A stretch of 64,000 nt of DNA, taken from assembly GCA_016342745.1 (NCBI GenBank), contig JAEINT010000008.1, positions 160,997 to 224,996 on the forward strand, in the 5' to 3' direction. Shown piece by piece: positions 18,537-27,348 of this stretch (its first letter is position 1; every line of letters begins with the position of its first letter). The notes under the pieces are model-generated. The model saw only the letters and a program-made list of their open reading frames with translations, searched no databases and had not been told where the DNA came from. Position numbers and translations under genes: made by a program. This stretch comes from Labilibaculum sp. (GTDB taxonomy: Bacteria > Bacteroidota > Bacteroidia > Bacteroidales > Marinifilaceae).

Positions 18537-18983
18537 ATGCAGAAAATAAACATTAGAAATAAAAGAGCCAGCTTTGAATACGAATTCATTGAGACCTTTG
18601 TAGCAGGAATTCAACTATTTGGAACTGAAATTAAATCTATTCGAGCTGGAAAAGCAAGTTTAGCAGACTCCTTCTGCTATTTTGCCGGAAACGAGCTTTA
18701 TGTGAAAGGCATGCATATTTCTGAATACAAATTTGGTTCGTACTACAACCACGAAGAAAAAAGAGAAAGAAAACTCCTATTAAATCGAAAGGAATTAGAT
18801 AAAATGGATCGAAAAACCAAAGAAAGTGGTTTGACCATTGTTCCTTTAAAGATATTCCTTAATCCAAAAGGTTTTGCCAAAATGGAAATTGCTATTTGTC
18901 GAGGTAAAAAACACTACGACAAAAGAGAAAGTTTAAAGCAAAAAGACCACAAGAGAGAAATAGATCGCATGATGAAGAGATAG
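18537..18983 (+). CDS. smpB: SsrA-binding protein SmpB
   Basis: Binds tmRNA and delivers it to stalled ribosomes for trans-translation. The 148-residue product has the family motifs [10 protein letters not shown], [25 protein letters not shown] (here [15 protein letters not shown]) and [24 protein letters not shown], and a basic C-terminal tail ([25 protein letters not shown]) that folds into the ribosomal A site. Length is normal. No tmRNA gene was found next to it. Confidence 0.96.
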   Translation: MQKINIRNKRASFEYEFIETFVAGIQLFGTEIKSIRAGKASLADSFCYFAGNELYVKGMHISEYKFGSYYNHEEKRERKLLLNRKELDKMDRKTKESGLTIVPLKIFLNPKGFAKMEIAICRGKKHYDKRESLKQKDHKREIDRMMKR

Positions 18984-19052
18984 TTAGCTTAAGCGAATCT
19001 TTTTTTTCTAAAAAAACCGACAATTTCTTTTAAAATCTCCTTCTTTTTATCC

Positions 19053-19277
19053 TATATTTGCAGCCCGTTTCGAGAAAAAACAGCTCCATGTCATTTTAGG
19101 GTTTATTAACAGAAAACTAACAAGTTATCAACAGTGTTGATGAGTTGTTAATAACTTCCGAACACCCCTAATTACCGAACGCACAATTGTTAATAACTAT
19201 AAAACCCTGCCTTATTTGCTAATGCTATTAACAAGTAAAACAGGGTTGAATATGAACAGGTAAAAAGTTATTAACAA
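19053..19277. other. Cluster of DnaA-box-like 9-mers, candidate replication origin
   Basis: Exact TTATTAACA or TTATCAACA 9-mers occur at 19103-19111 (+), 19125-19133 (+), 19146-19154 (-), 19188-19196 (-) and 19268-19276 (+), with a one-mismatch copy near 19225. Most share the longer form AGTTATTAACAA. DnaA boxes follow TTATNCACA-type consensus and AT-rich variants of it are used at origins. An inverted repeat AACCCTG...CAGGGTT (19203-19209, 19241-19247) lies among them, and a TATATTTG promoter core (19053-19060, +) faces the cluster. The stretch has no ORF. Origin function is inference. Confidence 0.4.
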
Positions 19278-20945
19278 TTAATAGTCAAAGGTACTTCCTC
19301 CTAAAAATTCTCTCATTAAGGATGTTGGTGGTATTTCCTCGTCGCTAATTGGTCGGAAATAGCTAAAAAACTTCAATAATCGATTCGCTTCCGAGTACTC
19401 AACCATGTTTGGCTGAATTTCTTTTAGGATTGGCTCTGCATGTCTTTTTAATACACCCAACTCATATGGTAAGGCTGAATTAAACATCGCATCTGCCTCC
19501 TCTTGATAAGGAAAAATATTTTTTTCTTCGCCTCTTCTCACACTAGGCCAACGGCTAATTGTATCGTAGGCGCTATAATTTCGATATTTATGATCCCTCA
19601 CTATTCGCCTGATCAAACGATTATCAGTAGATGGAATTCTGTTGTGTCCATCAATAGAAATAGAGGTTAGAGCAGAAATGTAAATTCTAAACTTAGAGTC
19701 ATCAGCAATCAAAGGAGTCAATTTTGGATTCAATCCATGAATGCCTTCCACAACCAAGACTTGCTTTCCGTTTATTTTCAATTTTTCTCCATCGTAATAC
19801 CGAGTGCCTGTTTCAAAAGAAAACTTTGGCAACTCAACTTCTTTTCCATTTAACAGATCAACTAAATTTTCATTAAACAGACGCACATCTAGAGCTTCTA
19901 ATGCTTCAAAATCATACTCCCCATTTTCATCTTTAGGTGTATGTTCTCGATCTACAAAATAATTATCTAAGGATAGATTAACTGGACTTAAACCAGCTAC
20001 CTTCAATTGGATTGCCAATCTTTTACCGAAGGTTGTTTTACCAGAAGATGATGGACCCGAAATTAGAATCAACTTTGTACGCTTTCTTCTTTTTCGAATA
20101 CGATCTGCAATCTGAGAAATTTTCTTCTCATGTAAAGCCTCAGAAATCTTTATCAGCTCTGATATATTATCATTTTTTACGTAATTATTAAGATCACCAA
20201 CATTCGAAATATTCAATACTTTACCCCAGCGTTTGTACTCACTAAACACTTTCAACATCTTCTCCTGAGGTATTACCTCCTCTAGGACAGAGGCATCTCT
20301 TCTGCCAGGTGTCACCAGCAGCATTCCTCTCGAAAAGGGCAGCAAATCAAAAACCTTAAGCGATCCTGTAGAAGGAATCAAAAATCCATAAAAATAATCA
20401 ACACTACCTCCCAAGTGGTACACCGAAGTATACAAATTACCACGAGTTTTAAACAGGCTTGTTTTTTCTTTCAATCCCTGACTTTCAAATAATTCTATTG
20501 CCTTCTCAGTCTCCATCTCTTCTCGAACAAATGGTAAATCTTGCTCAACAATCTCATGCATTCTGTTCTTAATCGCGTCAATATCTGGCGGAGTTAAGAT
20601 GATATTTTTATCTGTCAATCGGCAATACAAGCCATTTGAAATGGAATGTTCAACACGAAAACCAGCACCTGGATACAAATCATGAACAGCCTTATACAAT
20701 AAAAAACACAAAGATCGGACATACATTCTTCTGCCATCAGGGTGTGTTCCATCAACGAATGTTACATTTTTAGGTTTGTAAATTTCATAAGTCAATTCTT
20801 TCATCTTATTGTTGACCATTGCACCCAAAATCTCACCTTTTTTTTCAAGAACGAGGTCTTTTAAAATGGTTTGCAAGTCTGTCCCAACCGGATAAGATCT
20901 CTTCTCTTTTATATCTTCGAAATAAATATCAATTAGTTTCCCCAT
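19278..20945 (-). CDS. Nucleoside kinase with TGS-like N-terminal domain
   Basis: 555-residue fusion. The N-terminal region (about 1-60) resembles the TGS domain of threonyl-tRNA synthetase, and residues 60-240 resemble its editing-domain relatives (YPGAGFRVEHSISNGLYCRL; YFYGFLIPSTG). The C-terminal half (from about 280) is a uridine kinase/phosphoribulokinase-type domain with P-loop GPSSSGKTT (near 297), SLDNYFVDR and the VVEGIHGLNP motif. Proteins of this kind are annotated as nucleoside kinases in Bacteroidota and Firmicutes. The substrate is probably uridine or cytidine but is not proven. The gene ends right beside the DnaA-box-like cluster. Confidence 0.85.
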   Translation of the reverse strand: MGKLIDIYFEDIKEKRSYPVGTDLQTILKDLVLEKKGEILGAMVNNKMKELTYEIYKPKNVTFVDGTHPDGRRMYVRSLCFLLYKAVHDLYPGAGFRVEHSISNGLYCRLTDKNIILTPPDIDAIKNRMHEIVEQDLPFVREEMETEKAIELFESQGLKEKTSLFKTRGNLYTSVYHLGGSVDYFYGFLIPSTGSLKVFDLLPFSRGMLLVTPGRRDASVLEEVIPQEKMLKVFSEYKRWGKVLNISNVGDLNNYVKNDNISELIKISEALHEKKISQIADRIRKRRKRTKLILISGPSSSGKTTFGKRLAIQLKVAGLSPVNLSLDNYFVDREHTPKDENGEYDFEALEALDVRLFNENLVDLLNGKEVELPKFSFETGTRYYDGEKLKINGKQVLVVEGIHGLNPKLTPLIADDSKFRIYISALTSISIDGHNRIPSTDNRLIRRIVRDHKYRNYSAYDTISRWPSVRRGEEKNIFPYQEEADAMFNSALPYELGVLKRHAEPILKEIQPNMVEYSEANRLLKFFSYFRPISDEEIPPTSLMREFLGGSTFDY

Positions 20946-21094
20946 AGAATTCTAAATTTACAATAGATCTAGTTATGATTAGATCATAATTTAAAGATAA
21001 TAATAATGACTGGGCAATTTTACGCAAGCGGGTTAATTTTTGTTAAGCTTTTTTTGTAAACTATTCTAAAAATCTCCACCAAGCTATACAAACG

Positions 21095-21124
21095 ACAAAA
21101 GATCCCCTATTGGAGATCTTTTGT
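21095..21124 (-). terminator. Hairpin after uvrA, weak terminator
   Basis: The 10-bp stem ACAAAAGATC (21095-21104) with GATCTTTTGT (21115-21124) lies 21 bases past the uvrA stop. The T-rich part is in the stem; there is no long T run after it on the minus strand. Confidence 0.5.
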
Positions 21125-21144
21125 TCACAATGAATATTATAATT

Positions 21145-24003
21145 TTATAATTCTTCCTTTAAAAATGCAGCAGTAAAAGATTTTTTGCATTTCAATAAAT
21201 CCTCAGGCGTGCCTTCGAATAAAACATCACCACCATTTCGACCACCTTCTCTACCAATATCAATAACGTGATCTGCAACCTTAATTACATCCATATTGTG
21301 TTCAATCACAATTACTGTATTTCCTTTATCCACTAATCGATTCAGTACATCTAGCAATACTCGAACATCTTCAAAATGCAAGCCAGTTGTTGGCTCATCT
21401 AAAATATACATGGTTTGCCCTGTATCTCTTTTAGATAACTCTGTCGCCAATTTCACCCTTTGAGATTCTCCTCCAGATAAAGTTGTTGATGGCTGACCAA
21501 GTGTAATGTATCCTAAGCCAACATCTTGCAACATTTTTAATTTCAACATGATCGCAGGCACCTTTTCGAAAAACTCCACAGACTGATTAATGGTCATATC
21601 CAACACATCTCCAATCGATTTTCCTTTGTAACGAACCTCTAGTGTTTCTCTATTGTAACGCTTGCCATTACACTCATCGCAATGCACGTAAACATCCGGA
21701 AGAAAATTCATTTCGATCGATCGAACTCCAGCCCCTTGACAAGTTTCGCATCGTCCACCTTTTACATTAAAAGAAAAACGACCTGCCTTATATCCTCTAA
21801 TTTGCGACTCTGGCAGCTTTTCGTACAACTTTCTAATCTCTCCAAATACATTCGTATAAGTAGCAGGATTGGATCTTGGTGTACGCCCTAGAGGTGATTG
21901 ATTTACCTCCACAACCTTATCTACATTCTTAATTCCTTCAATTTTCTTATACGGCAATGGATCAGCTACCGATCGGTAAAAATATTGAGATAAAATTGGC
22001 TGCAATGTTCCATTTATCAAGCTCGACTTACCACTACCAGAAACACCTGTAACACAAATAAATTTCCCTAATGGCAAACTAATACTCACATTTTTAAGAT
22101 TATTACCCGTACAACCCTTTAGCGTTATGCTTTTCCCATTCCCTTCTCTTCTCGTTTCAGGAACTTCTATTTTTTTATCGCCATTCAAATAGTGAGCCGT
22201 TAAACTATCTCCCTTTAAGATATCATCAGGCAATCCAGCTGCAACAACTTCACCACCATGCTTTCCTGCAAAAGGTCCCATATCAACAACATAATCGGCA
22301 GATAGAATCATATCCTTATCATGCTCTACAACCACTACTGAATTCCCCGAATCTCTTAATTGCTGCAATGAATGAATCAAGCGCTGATTGTCACGCTGAT
22401 GCAAGCCAATACTTGGCTCATCTAAAATGTACAAAACATTTACTAGTTGAGATCCAATTTGAGTCGCCAGCCTTATTCGCTGAGATTCCCCTCCTGAAAG
22501 AGTTACAGAGCTTCTATTTAAAGAAAGATATTCCAAGCCTACATCAATAAGAAAGCCTAATCTAGATCTAATTTCTTTTAATATTTCCTTGGCAATTATT
22601 TGTTGTTTTTCATTTAGATGTTGTTCTAAATCACCAAACCAATCGCTCAACAAGCCTAAATCCATTACCGATACATCAGCAATATTCTTATCGTGAATTT
22701 TAAACTGTAACGATTCTTTCTTTAAACGTTTCCCCTCACAAGTTTCGCAAACTTTAGTCACGATAAACTGTTCAGCCCATTTCTTGGCTTTTTTCGAGGT
22801 TCCATTATTATCCTGATTGGAAATGTATTTAATTACTCCATCAAAACTCAAAAAGTAATTAGAAGAAGCACCCAAAGGTGTATTTTCTAACTTAAAAGTT
22901 TCACTCGATCCATCTAAAATAATACTGATGGCCTCATCGGGAATCTCCTTAATTGGTGTTTCCATAACGAAATCATACTTTCGCCCAATGGCTTCCAACT
23001 GCCAAAATATAAGAGAGTTTTTATATTTCCCCAAAGGAACAATTCCACCTTCGCGAATACTTAATTTCGGATCTGGAATAATCTTTTCCATATCGATGGC
23101 ATTAACGCGACCTAAACCTTTGCATTTAGGGCAAGCGCCATGCGGTGAATTAAAAGAAAAACTGTGTGGTGCCGGCGTATTATAGGAAAGCCCTGTACTT
23201 GGACACATCAACAATCGACTGTAAAACTTCACCTCATCAGAGTCTTTATCTAGAATCATGGTAATTCCTTTTCCATGCTTCATAGCGGTTTGCACCGATT
23301 CTTTCAAACGTTTATCTCCAACTTCCTCAACCGACAATTTGTCGATCAAAACTTCTATATCATGATTTTTGTATCGATCTACTTTATAGCCGTGATACAA
23401 CTCAACAATCTCACCATCAACACGAGCATACAAAAAACCTTTTTTTCTGATTTGTTCAAACAAATCCTTATAGTGACCTTTACGTCCCTTAACGATAGGA
23501 GCAAGAATTAAAATTTTCTTCTCATGAAACTTTTCATGTATCAAATCAATAATTTGCTCATCGGTATACTTCACCATCTTCTCACCCGTATTATACGAAT
23601 AGGCAACTCCGGCTCTGGCATACAACAATCGAAGAAAATCGTAAAGCTCTGTTATGGTTCCAACTGTAGAACGAGGATTCTTATTTGTAGTTTTTTGTTC
23701 AATGGATATCACAGGACTTAAACCTGTAATCTTATCCACATCAGGGCGCTCCATTCCACCTAAGAACTGTCTTGCATAAGCCGAAAAAGTTTCAATATAT
23801 CTTCTCTGACCTTCTGCATAAATAGTATCGAAAGCCAAGGAAGACTTTCCACTACCACTTAATCCAGTAATTACCGAAAGCTGATTTCGGGGAATGCTAA
23901 CATCTATATTTTTGAGGTTGTGAACGCGAGCACCATAAACTTCAATGCTCTCTGTTTCCAACTGTCCTTCCTCTTTGCTATTTTTCTTCTTTGTGGTACT
24001 CAA
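21145..24003 (-). CDS. uvrA: Excinuclease ABC subunit A (UvrA)
   Basis: Damage-recognition ATPase of nucleotide excision repair, acting with UvrB. 952 residues with two ABC modules: Walker A GLSGSGKSS (47-55) and GVSGSGKSS (near 660), signatures LSGGESQRIRLA and LSGGESQRVKLA, and the zinc-binding CPKCKGLG and CETCQGAG/CDECNGK motifs. Length is normal. The start is unusual: the first in-frame codon that fits the family N-terminus is TTG at 24003; no ATG occurs before the conserved IEVYGARVHNLKN. A GGGAGA motif lies seven bases upstream. It follows the lytic transglycosylase gene by 33 bases, probably on one transcript. Confidence 0.96.
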   Translation of the reverse strand: MSTTKKKNSKEEGQLETESIEVYGARVHNLKNIDVSIPRNQLSVITGLSGSGKSSLAFDTIYAEGQRRYIETFSAYARQFLGGMERPDVDKITGLSPVISIEQKTTNKNPRSTVGTITELYDFLRLLYARAGVAYSYNTGEKMVKYTDEQIIDLIHEKFHEKKILILAPIVKGRKGHYKDLFEQIRKKGFLYARVDGEIVELYHGYKVDRYKNHDIEVLIDKLSVEEVGDKRLKESVQTAMKHGKGITMILDKDSDEVKFYSRLLMCPSTGLSYNTPAPHSFSFNSPHGACPKCKGLGRVNAIDMEKIIPDPKLSIREGGIVPLGKYKNSLIFWQLEAIGRKYDFVMETPIKEIPDEAISIILDGSSETFKLENTPLGASSNYFLSFDGVIKYISNQDNNGTSKKAKKWAEQFIVTKVCETCEGKRLKKESLQFKIHDKNIADVSVMDLGLLSDWFGDLEQHLNEKQQIIAKEILKEIRSRLGFLIDVGLEYLSLNRSSVTLSGGESQRIRLATQIGSQLVNVLYILDEPSIGLHQRDNQRLIHSLQQLRDSGNSVVVVEHDKDMILSADYVVDMGPFAGKHGGEVVAAGLPDDILKGDSLTAHYLNGDKKIEVPETRREGNGKSITLKGCTGNNLKNVSISLPLGKFICVTGVSGSGKSSLINGTLQPILSQYFYRSVADPLPYKKIEGIKNVDKVVEVNQSPLGRTPRSNPATYTNVFGEIRKLYEKLPESQIRGYKAGRFSFNVKGGRCETCQGAGVRSIEMNFLPDVYVHCDECNGKRYNRETLEVRYKGKSIGDVLDMTINQSVEFFEKVPAIMLKLKMLQDVGLGYITLGQPSTTLSGGESQRVKLATELSKRDTGQTMYILDEPTTGLHFEDVRVLLDVLNRLVDKGNTVIVIEHNMDVIKVADHVIDIGREGGRNGGDVLFEGTPEDLLKCKKSFTAAFLKEEL

Positions 24004-24010
24004 TTTACAA

Positions 24011-24016
24011 TCTCCC
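24011..24016 (-). promoter_or_regulatory. Shine-Dalgarno-like site before the uvrA TTG start
   Basis: The minus strand reads GGGAGA, seven bases before the TTG at 24003. Purine-rich ribosome sites are rare in this window, so this one supports the non-ATG start. Confidence 0.5.
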
Positions 24017-24036
24017 TTTTACACCCTCGAAATACG

Positions 24037-25029
24037 CTACTTTACAGTCGCAGAATCGGATGGGTTTTTAAATTCAGAAAATGCAAAATTAATATATCCT
24101 TTGGCAGGAAGTGTAATTTCGTACTCTTTTTTATATTTATTTGTGAGATAAGCTTTTCGCAACCATGGATTAAACTGTTTTAAGATCTTATAATTCACTC
24201 CATTTTTTTTCGCAAAAACAGCAAAATTTTCAACCTTAGTATTCACCTTCACCTTACGAGTAGGTATATTTGGGTACAAATCACCGTCTCGAAAACGGAA
24301 TCCAAAATCTTCCGAATTTTCCATGATCCTTTTAATTGCTAAAATTCGGAACATGTACCTTCCCGTTTCCTCACCTAAAAGTAAATCGAAATACGTTCCC
24401 GCATCCTGCAATTTCAATTGTTTATCGATAAATCTTCTTCCTGCATTATATGAAGCAGCAACTAATGTCCAACTTTTGTATTTTTTATATGATTCTTTAA
24501 GATATTTACATGCTGCCACAGTTGATTTCTCAATATTGTAACGCTCATCAACCTCTGTTCCAACCTCTAATTTATAATCCTTAGCAGTACCACTCATAAA
24601 TTGCCATATACCAACTGCACCAGCAGATGATCTAACCGTTTGCACTAATCCACTTTCAATAAGTGCTAAATATTTAAAGTCATCAGGCACCCCTTGCTCT
24701 TTTAAAATTGGCTCGATGATTGGAAAATATCTATTTGCTCTTTTAATGAACAACAATGTTTGCGATTGCCAATAGGTATTCACTAAAAGTTCCCGGTCGA
24801 AAGATTCCTTTACATCCCACCTTTCTAATGGAACCAGTTCGCCAGCAAAACGCATATCCAAAGGCGTTTTTAAGGCATAAACATTGTATTTACTCATGTA
24901 CTCACTTCCAATATGATCCTTTGTGGGATCATCTACTTTGGAGTAATTAAACAACTGAGCTGTTACATAAATTCCTGCTAAAAAGACAAGTAAAATTCCG
25001 AATTTCTTTAATGAAGTATATATAGTCAC
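24037..25029 (-). CDS. Lytic transglycosylase (Slt/MltD-type)
   Basis: Cleaves peptidoglycan glycan strands to 1,6-anhydro-muramic ends. 330 residues with an N-terminal signal anchor (about 8-27), then an Slt lysozyme-like domain with catalytic glutamate in YLALIESGLVQTVRSSAGAVGIWQFM (near residue 125) and the VAASYNAG motif (near 190). The C-terminal 70 residues are a basic LysM-like remnant (VENFAVFAKKNGVNYKILKQFNPWL). The start is GTG at 25029; no ATG lies near the signal segment. It precedes uvrA on the same strand. Identification is firm at family level. Confidence 0.9.
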   Translation of the reverse strand: MTIYTSLKKFGILLVFLAGIYVTAQLFNYSKVDDPTKDHIGSEYMSKYNVYALKTPLDMRFAGELVPLERWDVKESFDRELLVNTYWQSQTLLFIKRANRYFPIIEPILKEQGVPDDFKYLALIESGLVQTVRSSAGAVGIWQFMSGTAKDYKLEVGTEVDERYNIEKSTVAACKYLKESYKKYKSWTLVAASYNAGRRFIDKQLKLQDAGTYFDLLLGEETGRYMFRILAIKRIMENSEDFGFRFRDGDLYPNIPTRKVKVNTKVENFAVFAKKNGVNYKILKQFNPWLRKAYLTNKYKKEYEITLPAKGYINFAFSEFKNPSDSATVK

Positions 25030-25052
25030 GCTTGATTTTTTTAAATGGTTAC

Positions 25053-25086
25053 CAAAAGTAAAAGATTCTACTCTATTTTTATCAAA
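25053..25086 (-). promoter_or_regulatory. Promoter for the transglycosylase-uvrA unit
   Basis: The minus strand reads TTTG (25086-25083), 22 bases, then TACTTTTG (25060-25053). The spacing is slightly long. It predicts a leader of under 20 bases before the GTG start. Confidence 0.5.
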
Positions 25087-25288
25087 AAAGTTCCCCTAAT
25101 TCTGACATTTACGTCATAAAAAAACGCCTCTTCGTCAAGAATGATTCTAAATAAATATTTTTTCAAAATTAAGGCCTTTTATGAAGACATAAACGCAACA
25201 TTTTCAGTTTGTTTCCGTTACTGAATAAATAAGCCATTGCATCGCAATTTATTAGTTGATTACTAACCCAGTACCAAAATCTTCAAGA

Positions 25289-26035
25289 ATGAAAAACTAC
25301 CTTCTGCTTTTCTTCTCTTTTTTGGCATTCGCATTATTACCTTCATGCGATGGGGAAACAACAATAGACTTTCCTAAAGAGGTTATTCAACATCCCAATG
25401 TTTCAGATTCTTTGTTCAATATCCTTTTGGATGATGCCAAACTTTTGTGCCTCAATATTTATACAATTGAAGAAAGAAGAGAAATTAATAATATCGAAAT
25501 TCTCGATTCACATCTAGGTCCAATTATAGCAGCTCTCCAAATGGTTCAAATGGACTCTTTGCTTCCTGCAGCAGCTGCAATTCGCGAATACGATATTCAT
25601 ACGCTATGTCCTATTCACTTGCACCAAGGAACACTAAAAGCTGACTCTACCAGCAAAAAAATAAAATCATGGTTACAAGATGGATATTCTGACAATGGTT
25701 TTCTTGATGACCTCATCTATGAATATAAGATTACAATAGATTCCCTTTCACCTACTTTATACAATTATCAAAGTGAAGTGGGAATAAATCATGCAGCATT
25801 AGCTTCGGAACTAAAAAGGCTATCCTTTATTATTGATGCAAGAGCAACTTCCTGCATAGGCGATGGCTCACAAATTGAAATCATTGATTACACATCTGAT
25901 TTTATCCACTTTATATTCAGCTATGGCTGGGGTGATTGTCCTTCCGGGTGCATTAAACGTCATTATTGGGAAATTGGCGTATATGGCTCAGGAATTGTTG
26001 AGATGATTGACCAATCGGGCGATAAATTGCCATAA
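25289..26035 (+). CDS. Unknown lipoprotein
   Basis: 248 residues from the ATG at 25289; a TTG at 25256 would add 11 residues ahead of an already complete signal peptide. The signal peptide ends in the lipobox LLPSC (near residue 20), so it is lipid-anchored. The mature part has helical segments (DSLFNILLDDAKLLC; LGPIIAALQMVQMDSLLPAAA), then a C-terminal beta-rich piece with two aromatic, Cys-containing motifs (SYGWGDCPSGCIKRHYWEI). That last motif resembles a small substrate- or metal-facing loop, but no family is recognised. It faces the aminotransferase gene across a shared terminator. Confidence 0.6.
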   Translation: MKNYLLLFFSFLAFALLPSCDGETTIDFPKEVIQHPNVSDSLFNILLDDAKLLCLNIYTIEERREINNIEILDSHLGPIIAALQMVQMDSLLPAAAAIREYDIHTLCPIHLHQGTLKADSTSKKIKSWLQDGYSDNGFLDDLIYEYKITIDSLSPTLYNYQSEVGINHAALASELKRLSFIIDARATSCIGDGSQIEIIDYTSDFIHFIFSYGWGDCPSGCIKRHYWEIGVYGSGIVEMIDQSGDKLP

Positions 26036-26065
26036 AAAAAGCATTGCCCTAATCGCAATGCTTTT
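26036..26065. terminator. Bidirectional terminator
   Basis: The stem AAAAGCATTGC (26037-26047) with GCAATGCTTTT (26055-26065), with A and T runs on its two sides, lies between the convergent lipoprotein and aminotransferase genes. Confidence 0.85.
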
Positions 26066-26071
26066 CAATAT

Positions 26072-27175
26072 CTAAAACACTTTAAAAAACGCTTCGAATT
26101 TTTCTGGAGGTACAGAAACACAAATACGTGCATACTTTGCAGCTTCCTCTTTTTTATCTCTTGTAAAATAGCTCAAAGAAACACTTCCAATTCTTTTTTC
26201 TAGCAATTCTTCTTCAGATTTATTTACAATCACAAAAATCCCCATAGGTTCCGAATTCTTGTAAAATTCATTAGCCAATAAATTTTTATCACGCAAGTAG
26301 GCTATGTTTCGTTCAATTCCATTTGCTGTAATTCGTTTAAAATCGTTTGTTGCTTTTTGTCCTTTATCTGAACACAACAATTTTTCAACTAGAATTTGAG
26401 AAAATGCATTAATACCGTTTGTTGCGTACATTAAACGGATTCCCAATTCTTTATTAAAATCCTTATTTGGCGAATGCACAAAACCCAATCGCTGCCCACT
26501 TAATCCAAGTGATTTACTAAAGCTTTCTACAACAATTACATTTTCAAATACCAAAAGGTTCTGAAAAAACTCGTCTTCTTCACCGAAAAAGATTCTTCGA
26601 TAAGGACAATCAACAATTACAATGGTCCCATTATCATTTAAAAGCTGAATATGTTTCAATAATTCACTATCAGCTTGCTTATTCCCTAAGGGATTATTTG
26701 GATCACAAATGATTACCGCAGAATTTTTATAAGCATCAAGGTTTTCTTCTAGATATTTTAAATCTGTGTAAGTAGCCGAATCAATACCGCGAATCGTCAT
26801 TACCTGCATGTACGATCCCCAATAATAATCAGGTAATACAATTTGATCTACTTGCAAGGTCTGAAACACAATATCAAGCGCCGACATTCCACCACCACAA
26901 ATCGAAATATTTTCAGCATTGCTTCTATCTCCGAAATAATGCTTATTAATCGCCTTTCGCAATTCAATTTTACCTTGCGAAGGTGGATAAACCTGCATCT
27001 CATTGGTATTAAAATCGATTTCTTTTACCAGCTCATTTAAATCGATATTGCATACGGAGTTTACACCTCTATTCAGCAATAAAAAAGCTTCTCCTGTTTC
27101 TTTACTGATATTCTTTATTCGTTCGCCAATTCCAACTATTGCAGAATACTTGGCTCCACTTTTATTTATTTTCAT
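26072..27175 (-). CDS. Class I/II PLP-dependent aminotransferase
   Basis: 367-residue fold-type I PLP enzyme. Visible motifs are the phosphate-binding GGGMSALDIVFQ (near 90), the Asn/Asp pair CDPNNPLGN (near 160), VDCPYR (aspartate and tyrosine for the cofactor) and the Schiff-base lysine in SFSKSLGLSGQRLGF (near 220). The sequence is shorter and more divergent than AspC or HisC, so the substrate is not predictable. It is divergent from the PatB/MalY-type gene, which suggests a link to amino acid or thiol metabolism but proves none. Confidence 0.85.
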   Translation of the reverse strand: MKINKSGAKYSAIVGIGERIKNISKETGEAFLLLNRGVNSVCNIDLNELVKEIDFNTNEMQVYPPSQGKIELRKAINKHYFGDRSNAENISICGGGMSALDIVFQTLQVDQIVLPDYYWGSYMQVMTIRGIDSATYTDLKYLEENLDAYKNSAVIICDPNNPLGNKQADSELLKHIQLLNDNGTIVIVDCPYRRIFFGEEDEFFQNLLVFENVIVVESFSKSLGLSGQRLGFVHSPNKDFNKELGIRLMYATNGINAFSQILVEKLLCSDKGQKATNDFKRITANGIERNIAYLRDKNLLANEFYKNSEPMGIFVIVNKSEEELLEKRIGSVSLSYFTRDKKEEAAKYARICVSVPPEKFEAFFKVF

Positions 27176-27348
27176 TTATCCCCCCAGATTTTATTAAATA
27201 CAATCATTGCAATTCTTTCTACTAGAACAACAAGATGGCAAATAAGCAAGCAATTATCAGATTAACAAATTTTTCTCTCTGCTGTGCAAAAGTCTTTTTT
27301 TAGTGGCGCCTTTTTTCTAAATTCACTCTCCTTCTAAAAAAGAAAAAT

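Noticed and set aside
18985..19007. Terminator after smpB (GCTTAAGC followed by a T run)
   Set aside because: The stem is only 4 bp of each arm, too weak to list as a terminator with confidence.
18984..19052. A tmRNA gene next to smpB
   Set aside because: No tRNA-like ends or tag-coding frame were found in the flanking sequence.
19053..19277. A small RNA driven by the TATATTTG at 19053
   Set aside because: No terminator follows and the region is better explained by the DnaA-box-like cluster.
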